Below are positions 1 to 6,637 of a DNA stretch of 34,586 bases, piece after piece. The stretch spans positions 21,106-55,691 of the forward strand of contig JALOBP010000006.1 of assembly GCA_023228295.1 (NCBI GenBank). Reading direction: 5' to 3'. A program made the translations under genes and the position numbers. The notes beneath the pieces are model-generated. The model ran no database searches. It worked only from the letters and a program-made list of their open reading frames with translations, and had not been told where the DNA came from. Source of the DNA: Methanoregula sp. GTDB taxonomy: Archaea > Halobacteriota > Methanomicrobia > Methanomicrobiales > Methanospirillaceae. How positions within the stretch are numbered: the stretch's first letter is position 1; every line of letters begins with the position of its first letter.

Positions 1-111
1 TAACTCCCCCTCACCTGCGCTATCCCGGGGGCCGGACTGCTCGCCTACGTGATAATCCCGGGACTCCTCGTAGTCTGGGACCGGGTACTCAACCACATCG
101 GGCGGGAGTGA
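1..111 (+). other. possible 3' fragment of a membrane-protein gene
   Basis: Frame 1 reads about 35 codons after a TAA at 1-3 and stops at TGA 109-111. The peptide contains a hydrophobic stretch (GAGLLAYVIIPGLLVVWD) that resembles a transmembrane helix, followed by a basic end. No ATG is present, and the TAA lies at the very first base of the window, so I cannot tell whether this is the tail of a disrupted gene, a short gene with an unusual start, or chance. Frames 2 and 3 look less protein-like. No function is proposed. Confidence 0.2.
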
Positions 112-446
112 CCCCGGAACAGCAGAATGAACAAACGGAGCGGGGAGTTCCCTCGCCCTACTTTTTTTATATCAAATAAGAGAAGAGTTCATGCTGGTGT
201 CCCAATAGGATATCGTACCAGAGAAGTCCGGAATAACAACCTGAAAAAAACCTTTCAGGGACAGGCACGCCTCCTTCCATTTACTACACCGGTGTAAAGG
301 GAGCACATTTCCTTGGATCCAGCACACACACATCCCGCAGTAAAGATGAGAGTGCTGATTTGTGGATCGTCCGCAAAATTTCCAAACGAGACCGGATTGG
401 ACATGTATCGCAGAAAAACCATTGAGTGGTTCCTGGACCTGATATC
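112..446. promoter_or_regulatory. gene-free leader region with small dyads
   Basis: No convincing gene is seen on either strand. A T-rich run followed by TATATCAAAT at about 162-177 could be a terminator for the upstream fragment or a distant TATA element. A short hairpin has arms CTGAAA (241-246) and TTTCAG (253-258). A perfect 12-bp palindrome made of TACACC and GGTGTA lies at 285-296 and could be a protein-binding site. The function of these elements is unknown. Confidence 0.35.
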
Positions 447-2537
447 ATGCCAGATAAAATGAAGATCCTCTATGTCGATGATGAACAGGCTCTTCTTACC
501 ATGGGAAAAATATTCCTGGAGGAATCGGGTCCGTTCAGTGTCGATACCCAAACTTCTGCGCAATCTGCACTGTCTGTAATGGGCTCAACGGACTACGATG
601 CCATTATCTCGGATTACCAGATGCCGGGCATGGATGGCATCGGGTTTTTAAAACAGATCCGGAAAATGGGAAATACCACCCCCTTCATCCTTTTCACCGG
701 ACGGGGGCGGGAAGAGATTGTTATCCAGGCACTGAATGAAGGAGCTGATTTCTATCTCCAGAAAGGCGGGGACCCGGAACCGCTGTTTGCGGAACTCACT
801 CATAAGATCCGGCAGGCGGTTCAGCAACGGCGGGCAGAAGCCACCATCCGCGATCATGAACGTCGCGAAGCGGACATCATCAACTTCCTGCCCGATGCAA
901 CGTTTGCTATCGATGCCCGTGGTGTCGTAATCGCCTGGAACCTTGCAATGGAGGATTTTTCCGGGGTGCCATCCGGTGATATCATGGGAAAAGGAAATTA
1001 TGAGTATGCTCTCTCTACGTATCATGAGCGCCGCCCCATGCTCATTGACCTTATCCTGAAGGATGACCCGGCAGCCGAAGCAAAGTATCCGGATATCCTG
1101 CGATATGGAAAAAAAATATTCTCTGAAATTTTTCTTCCCGAAAGAAATAACGGGGCGGGAGCCCTTTTCTGGATCACCGCATCTCCCATCTATGACGCGA
1201 AGGGTAAAATCGTCGGTGCCATCGAATCCATCCGGGATATCTCGGATCGCAAAAAGACTGAAACTGCCCTCCGTGAGAGTGCTGAACGGTATAAGTCCCT
1301 GATCACCATCTCCAAAACCGGTGCATGGGAATATGACCGGGATCGAAATTACATCTGGTGTTGCCCGGAGTATTTCTCCCTGCTCGGCCGTGATGCGGGC
1401 CAGTATGATCTGTCCGGTGCAGCAAACCTCAAAGAGGTCTGGACCGACCTGATCCATCCTGATGATCGGGATCAGGCAGTTGAACGTTTTATACAGTATC
1501 TCGAGACCGGATCGCCCGGTATCTACGACAATTATTTCCGCATGCTGCATGCTGACGGGCACTGGATCTGGATCTGGTCCCGCGGCTGGACATTGCGGCA
1601 TGAGAACGGTACACCCATGAACAAAACGATCGGCACGCACATCGATATCACTGAATCGAGACGGGCTGAAGAAGAACAGCGTATCTACACTGAACACCTG
1701 TGCCTGGCCCAGGAGATGGGGCAGATCGGCAGCTGGGAGCTCAACATCGCTAACGGCACGATCTGGGGATCTGACGAGGCGTTCAGGATATATGGGATCC
1801 AGCGGCCTGCGGACAGCCTGATTCATCATCATGAGATTGAAGCAAAGATTCCTGAATGGGAACGGGTAGTTCAGGCAATCCATGATCTCATTGAGACCGG
1901 GGCTCCGTATGATATTGAGTACACCATTAATCCTGGTGATGGTTCCGGTTCGAAGACTATCCATTCCGTGGCAAGGGTCCTGTATAATGCAGAGAGGAAG
2001 CCTGCCGGGGTTGCTGGGGTCATCCGGGACATCACGCTCCGGATCCAGGCCGAACGTGAGCTGAAAAATACATATGAGGAACTGAATGCCGCATACAACC
2101 AGATCGCAGCACGTGAGCAGATCCTCATGCAGCAGCTGAATGATATTAGTATAAGCCAGAAAGCGCTGCGTGAGAGCGAGGCACGGTTCCATTGCATTGT
2201 TGAGACGGCAAACGAAGGAATCTGGGCAATGGATTCTCAATTTATCACAACGTATGTCAATTTGAAAATGGCGGACCTGCTGGGGTACACAACGGAGGAG
2301 ATGATTTGCAGGAACATTACAGATTTTATGGATCCCGGAGAGATCCCCGATAACGCATTAAAGATGCAGAACCGAAAGGAGGGTCTTGATGAGAATTATG
2401 AGCGCAAATTCATGCATAAAGACGGGAGTGTCCGCGTGCTACAGGTCTCCGTCAGCGCTTTAAAGGATCCCCTGGGGGCCTTTGCCGGTTCTTTTGCCCG
2501 CTTTTCTGATATCACAGACAAGAAGGGGTCGGAATAG
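447..2537 (+). CDS. receiver domain plus four PAS domains, signal-transduction protein without kinase domain
   Basis: This is a cytoplasmic sensory protein of 696 residues. Residues about 5-122 form a response-regulator receiver with a complete acidic pocket: D11/D12 in YVDDE, phospho-acceptor D56 in ISDYQMPG, T84 and K106 (YLQKG). Four PAS/PAC modules follow at roughly 135-272, 275-400, 415-535 and 575-696, with the usual DI(S/T)DxK boundaries. There is no histidine-kinase dimerisation or ATPase domain, so it must pass its signal to a partner or be truncated. I chose ATG 447 because translation from it starts only a few residues before the receiver; a GTG at 426 and an ATG at 459 are alternatives, and none has a strong Shine-Dalgarno site. 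The TAG at 2535-2537 interrupts a frame that continues for 21 more codons to TAA 2601-2603. The extension begins ELLKESR, as linkers after PAS domains in this family often do. The partner and ligand are unknown. Confidence 0.85.
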   Translation: MPDKMKILYVDDEQALLTMGKIFLEESGPFSVDTQTSAQSALSVMGSTDYDAIISDYQMPGMDGIGFLKQIRKMGNTTPFILFTGRGREEIVIQALNEGADFYLQKGGDPEPLFAELTHKIRQAVQQRRAEATIRDHERREADIINFLPDATFAIDARGVVIAWNLAMEDFSGVPSGDIMGKGNYEYALSTYHERRPMLIDLILKDDPAAEAKYPDILRYGKKIFSEIFLPERNNGAGALFWITASPIYDAKGKIVGAIESIRDISDRKKTETALRESAERYKSLITISKTGAWEYDRDRNYIWCCPEYFSLLGRDAGQYDLSGAANLKEVWTDLIHPDDRDQAVERFIQYLETGSPGIYDNYFRMLHADGHWIWIWSRGWTLRHENGTPMNKTIGTHIDITESRRAEEEQRIYTEHLCLAQEMGQIGSWELNIANGTIWGSDEAFRIYGIQRPADSLIHHHEIEAKIPEWERVVQAIHDLIETGAPYDIEYTINPGDGSGSKTIHSVARVLYNAERKPAGVAGVIRDITLRIQAERELKNTYEELNAAYNQIAAREQILMQQLNDISISQKALRESEARFHCIVETANEGIWAMDSQFITTYVNLKMADLLGYTTEEMICRNITDFMDPGEIPDNALKMQNRKEGLDENYERKFMHKDGSVRVLQVSVSALKDPLGAFAGSFARFSDITDKKGSE

Positions 2538-2599
2538 GAACTGCTAAAAGAATCACGCGTACTCCCCCACTACAGGGATCAGATCGCAGCAGACAAGAC

Positions 2600-3073
2600 T
2601 TAAGGAGCCTGTATCGTATTCATGGACACAACCCGGATAATAACAGGATACAGATCATCCGGTTCAGGTGCAGGAATGGCAGCAATCCGGGAAACAAAAT
2701 ACACCGAGCCGTACTGTAGGGCCTCATCCTCAGTTGCTGCATCCCGTGACCGGGAATAATAGATAACGGGCATATCCATGGATCTGCTCCTCATTGTTTT
2801 GAGAAAGCTGAGCTGTTCCGGCTCTCTGGCGCGATATTCTGTGACAATAACATCGAACGGGACATAATGCATGAGGTGGAACGCATCCTCATCGGATACG
2901 CTGATATCCGCCATGATATTCCCATTCTTCTCCAGCTGACGGCATATCCTGTCGAGGTCGACCGGGTTGTTAAAAATGAGAAGGACCGATACCATTCGGG
3001 GGAATTTAAGTCCAGAGCCCATACCGGAAAAATCCGGGAACCCGGTAATATCGTAATCGTTCTTTCTGGTCAT
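2600..3073 (-). CDS. degenerate (pseudo-) receiver domain protein
   Basis: The protein has 157 residues. After about 25 leading residues it follows the receiver fold: a first strand VSVLLIFNNP, a third strand FDVIVTEYRA, then MPVIYYSRSR and a last strand VYFVSRI. Compared with the intact receiver at 447-2537, the acidic pair is NN, the phosphorylated Asp is Glu (TEY for SDY), and the conserved Lys is lost. This predicts that it cannot be phosphorylated and may sit in a permanently active-like or binding-only state. The start is ATG 3073, which has GGAGG seven bases upstream; a longer in-frame reading from 3253 overlaps the next small gene and lacks receiver similarity. It is convergent with the PAS sensor gene, and the two reading frames would touch if the sensor's TAG were read through. 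Its target is unknown. Confidence 0.75.
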   Translation of the reverse strand: MTRKNDYDITGFPDFSGMGSGLKFPRMVSVLLIFNNPVDLDRICRQLEKNGNIMADISVSDEDAFHLMHYVPFDVIVTEYRAREPEQLSFLKTMRSRSMDMPVIYYSRSRDAATEDEALQYGSVYFVSRIAAIPAPEPDDLYPVIIRVVSMNTIQAP

Positions 3074-3207
3074 CTCCCAGCCTCCGGATTGCATAGCGGC
3101 CGCAAGGCCATGTCTCGAATCATCAGGTATTCCGGAATCCCGAACGTAACCCGATCCCACCACAAGTGGCCGTGGAAGATTCTGCTGTTCCGGGGCCACG
3201 CACCACG

Positions 3208-3348
3208 TTAAGATCCCGCATACTTCTCTGTCGGCACATGCCGCTTCCCGCATTCATGACATGTGCAGGGAGTATCCATAGTCCCGGTGACGAAACGGCG
3301 GCACTGGCAATGATAGATAATCTCTTTAATTTCCAATGCTGACGACAT
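3208..3348 (-). CDS. 46-residue zinc-ribbon-like protein
   Basis: A short frame encodes 46 residues with Cys pairs HCQCRR near the N-terminus and CTCHECGKRH near the middle, which looks like a small zinc ribbon or metal-binding knuckle. The ATG at 3348 is preceded by GGGAGG about ten bases upstream on the minus strand, supporting real translation. It ends 134 bases before the start of the pseudo-receiver gene on the same strand, so the two could be co-transcribed. The frame is distinct from the upstream extension of the receiver frame. Similar tiny zinc ribbons are frequent in methanogens and are usually of unknown function; a nucleic-acid or protein-binding role is only an inference. Confidence 0.6.
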   Translation of the reverse strand: MSSALEIKEIIYHCQCRRFVTGTMDTPCTCHECGKRHVPTEKYAGS

Positions 3349-3392
3349 ACTCGGTTTTCCTCCCAACTGTTCCTCTTAACCCGTTCAGGCAA

Positions 3393-3403
3393 TCAAAAAA
3401 AGG
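3393..3403 (-). terminator. oligo-T terminator after cheW
   Basis: Seven A residues on the plus strand (3395-3401), read as T7 on the minus strand, lie directly after the cheW stop codon. This fits an archaeal oligo-T termination site for the MCP-cheW unit. No stem-loop is needed or seen. Confidence 0.45.
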
Positions 3404-3406
3404 GGA

Positions 3407-3988
3407 TCATACTTCCCCGATGTCGTGAAGCAGGTGACGGATATCGATCCAGATGATCAGTTCGTTACGTTCCTGTTCCCGATCCTTGATCTTCTTCTTG
3501 ATGATACCAAGGATAGCCGCATCCTCACTGCCTGCCGATGCCGAGGTGTCGTCTATGTCGGTCCGTTCGAATGTTGAAACGGCGAGCACATCATCAACCA
3601 GGATGCCGGTCTTGGCTTTGGTTATCTTCTCATCGAGGACAATGATCCGGCTGTTCTCGATCGGCTGGTCGGATTTTTCCATAATGTTCAGCCTTTCTTT
3701 GAGGTCAATTATGGTGGTGATCTCTCCACGGAGGTCGATGATCCCTTTCATGTATGTGGGGGTGTTGGGGAGCTGGGTGATAGAGGTGTATTCCACCACC
3801 TCCCGCACATCAAACAGGTCTACTGCATAGCGCTCTTTTCCCAAGAGGAATTCCACAACCTGAAGTTTACCTGCCTGGTGCTGCCCCTTCCGTGCAAGGG
3901 TCTCCGGCAAACCTGTTGCCGGTCCGGCCGCAGCACCGGAGTTTGCGGTTTCGACTGATGTTTTTGTCATGGTAATCGGTCCCCGCAT
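3407..3988 (-). CDS. cheW: chemotaxis coupling protein CheW
   Basis: CheW links chemoreceptors to the CheA kinase in membrane-bound arrays. The protein (193 residues from ATG 3988) has a low-complexity, Ala/Gly-rich N-terminus of about 40 residues, then a CheW fold. Family landmarks are VVEFLLGKERYAVDL, VREVV, LPNTPTYMKGIIDLRGEI and ILVDDVLAV. The C-terminal stretch (KKKIKDREQERNELIIWID) is Lys/Glu-rich before the last strand. The ATG overlaps the stop codon of the upstream receptor gene as TGATG, which indicates translational coupling. An internal ATG at 3970 is a possible alternative. No cheA, cheY, cheB or cheR gene is present here, so this is a satellite receptor-adaptor pair that must work with a chemotaxis system encoded elsewhere. 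Confidence 0.92.
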   Translation of the reverse strand: MRGPITMTKTSVETANSGAAAGPATGLPETLARKGQHQAGKLQVVEFLLGKERYAVDLFDVREVVEYTSITQLPNTPTYMKGIIDLRGEITTIIDLKERLNIMEKSDQPIENSRIIVLDEKITKAKTGILVDDVLAVSTFERTDIDDTSASAGSEDAAILGIIKKKIKDREQERNELIIWIDIRHLLHDIGEV

Positions 3989-6099
3989 CAAACCCGGAAC
4001 TTCGATATTTCCTTTGTCACCTTGTCTACGATGGTGTTGAGATTTGCCACCACTTTGGAGATCTGGTCGATTGCCGCGCTGGACTCTTCGCTGGCGGCTG
4101 CGGCATCGGTTGCCTCACTCGTAGTGTTCTGCATGAGCCCGCCAACTTCGTTGACGCTTGCCGTGACTTCCTCAACAGATGCTGCCTGTTCCTCGGCTGC
4201 GGCTGCCACCTCGCTTACGTTCTGGCTGATCTTGTCGATTGCTGTCACAATCTTGTTGAAGCTTGAGAGGGTCTCCTGCAGTGCAGCACTACCTTCCTTG
4301 ACACCGTCATTTGATGCAGAAACTGCATCGACAGCATTCTGGGTCTGCCGCTGGAGGTTGTCAATCATACCAGAGATCCGTTCCGCAGAGGCACGGGACT
4401 CGACTGCAAGCGACTTGACTTCGGTTGCAACAACAGCAAACCCTCGCCCGGCTTCTCCTGCACGTGCTGCTTCGATAGCGGCATTGAGTGCCAGCAGGTT
4501 GGTCTGGTTGGCAAGGTCGGTAATCAGGCTTACGATCTCGCTGATCTTGTCCATCTGGTCCTTGATCTCGCCAATGATCTGGTTCACGTCATTGGATGAT
4601 TTGGTGATGCCCTGCATGCCCTGTTCGGTCTTCTGGGCAAGTTCCATGCCTTCCCTGCTGAAGTTGGTCGTGTCCTGTACGATCTTTGCAACAAGCTCGG
4701 ATTTGGTGGCAACGTCCTGGATGGTGCGTGAGAGGTCTTCCATAGCTTTCTGCACCTGCTCGACACCCTGGGTTGCTTTCTCGGCATTCACGCTGACACC
4801 GCTGGCGTTCTTTGCCACCTGGGCAGAACCTGCGGAGACTTCCTCAACACTTGCATTTGCCTCTTCAGCACTTGCGGCAAGGTCGCCAACCTGCTGATTG
4901 ATGATTCCTACTACTTTCGAGACCTGGATGCCGATGTTGTTGAGCGCGTCCTTGAATTTTATCATGTCACCCTGCACGGTCAGTTTCTCGTTAAACCGTG
5001 CCGTGAAGTTGCCCTGTGCATATTCATTGGAGACGTTCATGGCCTCGTTGACCGGAAGGACAACTCCATCGAGGGTTTCATTAATTCCACGAATTACGTC
5101 CTTATATCCACCTTTGAACTTGTCCGTGTTACCGCGGGTTGCAAGCTGGCCGGCCACGGCTGATTTCGAGAGCATATTCGCTTCAGCAACCAGTGCGCGA
5201 AGTGAATCTACGGTTGTTCTGAGTGCAGGTCCAACTTCGTCCTGGGCATCTGCGACTTTCACTTCCATTGAGAGATCCCCGTCGGCAATCTTCTTCATTG
5301 TTCCTACTACTTCCGTTTGGAGGACTTCTGAGAACATGTCCATGGTTGCTGCCATGTCCCCGATCTCATCCTTCCGGTCCATCTTCATCCGGTTGCCAAG
5401 GTGCCCTTTACTCAGTTCCTTTAAGTTGGTTGCAACCAGATCGATCGGAGCAGTGATGCTCTTTGACATGTAGAGTGCAACGCCAATACCGATCAGGATA
5501 CCAGCAAAGGACAGAATTGCAAGGTACAATGCTGCTGCGGATGCTGCTGCTGCCGATTCCGCGTTAAGGCTGGTTGCTTCGTCGACATTGGCCTGGATAA
5601 GCGCCTGATATGCATCGACCGAGTTAGCCCGGGCATTGAGGAGTGGGGAGCCTGCAGAAAGAGCCGCATCAACGGCCGCGCCATCACCGGCATCGGCAGA
5701 TTTCATGAGCTTCTCAAGTTCAGTAATGAACACCAGATAATTCGTATCGAACTTTGCAAGATTAGCCTTCTGGTCTGTTGTAAGTTGTGACGTGCGGAAT
5801 GCATCCATCTCTGTCTTGACATCGTCCCTGAGTGAGTTGAACGTCGCGACACCGGCAGTACGGGAAGACGGTATATAGACATAGCGATAGATTTCTGCTC
5901 GCATGGTCTGGAAGTCACCGTTAACGGTACCTAGATTTTCAATGGGAACCAGGCGGTCTTTGTACATCTCCGTTGACCGCGTGGCCGCATCCTGGGCGCT
6001 CATATAGCCGTACGCTGCGATAATGGCCATAATAATCAGGACGATTGCAAAACCGCCGATCAGTTTCTTGCCAATTTTCATGTCATCAATAAACGTCAT
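3988..6099 (-). CDS. methyl-accepting chemotaxis protein
   Basis: This transmembrane chemoreceptor has 703 residues. TM1 lies at about 13-33. A periplasm-side region of about 155 residues is mostly helical and fits a four-helix-bundle ligand domain. TM2 lies at about 187-208 and is followed by a HAMP domain and a further HAMP/linker segment (about 210-430). The cytoplasmic signalling domain (about 440-700) contains the conserved hairpin tip around LITDLANQTNLLALNAAIEA and GRGFAVVATEVKSLA, where CheA and CheW bind. Ala/Ser/Glu-rich heptads flank the tip and should include methylation sites. The ATG at 6099 is preceded by GGTGG. It is coupled to cheW downstream. The ligand cannot be read from the sequence. 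Confidence 0.93.
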   Translation of the reverse strand: MTFIDDMKIGKKLIGGFAIVLIIMAIIAAYGYMSAQDAATRSTEMYKDRLVPIENLGTVNGDFQTMRAEIYRYVYIPSSRTAGVATFNSLRDDVKTEMDAFRTSQLTTDQKANLAKFDTNYLVFITELEKLMKSADAGDGAAVDAALSAGSPLLNARANSVDAYQALIQANVDEATSLNAESAAAASAAALYLAILSFAGILIGIGVALYMSKSITAPIDLVATNLKELSKGHLGNRMKMDRKDEIGDMAATMDMFSEVLQTEVVGTMKKIADGDLSMEVKVADAQDEVGPALRTTVDSLRALVAEANMLSKSAVAGQLATRGNTDKFKGGYKDVIRGINETLDGVVLPVNEAMNVSNEYAQGNFTARFNEKLTVQGDMIKFKDALNNIGIQVSKVVGIINQQVGDLAASAEEANASVEEVSAGSAQVAKNASGVSVNAEKATQGVEQVQKAMEDLSRTIQDVATKSELVAKIVQDTTNFSREGMELAQKTEQGMQGITKSSNDVNQIIGEIKDQMDKISEIVSLITDLANQTNLLALNAAIEAARAGEAGRGFAVVATEVKSLAVESRASAERISGMIDNLQRQTQNAVDAVSASNDGVKEGSAALQETLSSFNKIVTAIDKISQNVSEVAAAAEEQAASVEEVTASVNEVGGLMQNTTSEATDAAAASEESSAAIDQISKVVANLNTIVDKVTKEISKFRV

Positions 6100-6315
6100 C
6101 TTTCATTCCACCATTGTTTATTTCCTAGTTCTCTCTAACGACAGAAGGCTGCACACCTGTATGTCGTTGATTTTTTTCCAAGCGCGATACATTCCTGCGT
6201 CCTCGTCCATTTCCGGATTTTACGATTATCTGAAATCCCATGAGCGCCGGTCAGGTTGAACAAGATCCGATTTCCCGGAATTATTTTTCCAGGACCGGAC
6301 ACTCCACAAACCCGA

Positions 6316-6342
6316 ACATCCGGATGTCGTAGTACATCCGGA
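6316..6342. repeat. palindrome/hairpin
   Basis: ACATCCGGATGT at 6316-6327 is a perfect 12-bp palindrome. Its second half can also pair with a further ACATCCGG at 6334-6341, giving a 9-bp stem (6319-6327 with 6334-6342) and a 6-base loop. It could be a tandem operator (three half-sites ACATCCGG-type) or an RNA hairpin. It lies about 300 bases upstream of the kinase gene and 220 bases upstream of the MCP gene. Confidence 0.45.
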
Positions 6343-6459
6343 GCAACTCGATCCAGTTATTTCCTGCACTTGATTCCATCACCCGATCCTGCTGCGCATC
6401 GCGGGATCGGTTCGTGGAGATACCGCGAAACTAAAATCCTCATGCACAACGGTTTGGTT

Positions 6460-6582
6460 TGTAAACCACACGTCCGATACAGCATTTTTCCTGTGGCAAG
6501 TATCAATTTTCACCTAAATTATTTAAATATTTCCTACAATGAATATCATTAATGTAAACCATTAATGTTAATTTTTAATGAT
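6460..6582. promoter_or_regulatory. operator-like repeats upstream of the HTH-kinase gene
   Basis: The 9-mer TGTAAACCA occurs at 6460-6468 and again at 6553-6561. The first copy forms a dyad TGGTTT-gt-AAACCA at 6455-6468. The second lies inside a larger dyad with arms ATCATTAA (6545-6552) and TTAATGAT (6575-6582). The downstream gene product begins with a winged-helix-like HTH, so these are plausible binding sites for it; that link is inference. Confidence 0.4.
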
Positions 6583-6637
6583 AACCAACAATAATTTATA
6601 TTGTTCGTATCTAATTATTGATTGATATAATCGGATT

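Larger units (their letters stand above)
6100..6637. promoter_or_regulatory. divergent regulatory region between MCP and HTH-kinase genes
   Basis: About 540 bp carry no convincing gene; a 98-codon frame at 6256-6552 has a composition unlike a protein. The half next to the kinase gene is strongly AT-rich. A sequence AATAATTTATATTG at about 6589-6602 is the best TATA candidate for the kinase gene at 6638. AAATAAAC at about 6117-6124 could serve the MCP gene on the minus strand. The region also holds a 9-bp-stem hairpin (6319-6342), a repeated TGTAAACCA (6460-6468 and 6553-6561) and a wider AT-rich dyad (6545-6582), listed separately. Confidence 0.5.

Noticed and set aside
648..2240. 530-codon open frame on the minus strand inside the receiver-PAS gene
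   Set aside because: It lies antisense to a gene with clear receiver and PAS domains, and its translation shows no domain pattern. It is a codon-composition shadow.
2535..2537. Pyrrolysine at the in-frame TAG of the PAS sensor
   Set aside because: Pyrrolysine use is known from Methanosarcinaceae and Methanomassiliicoccales but not from this order. A truncation is simpler, and the codon is not in a methylamine methyltransferase.
4022..5473. Two long plus-strand frames antisense to the chemoreceptor gene
   Set aside because: They mirror the Ala/Ser-rich coding sequence of the MCP and have Ser/Ala/Thr-rich translations without motifs.
6256..6552. 98-codon frame in the gap between MCP and HTH-kinase genes
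   Set aside because: The composition is rich in Pro, Ser, Arg and Tyr without a fold pattern, and it has no ribosome binding site; the region holds dyads and AT-rich promoter sequence instead.
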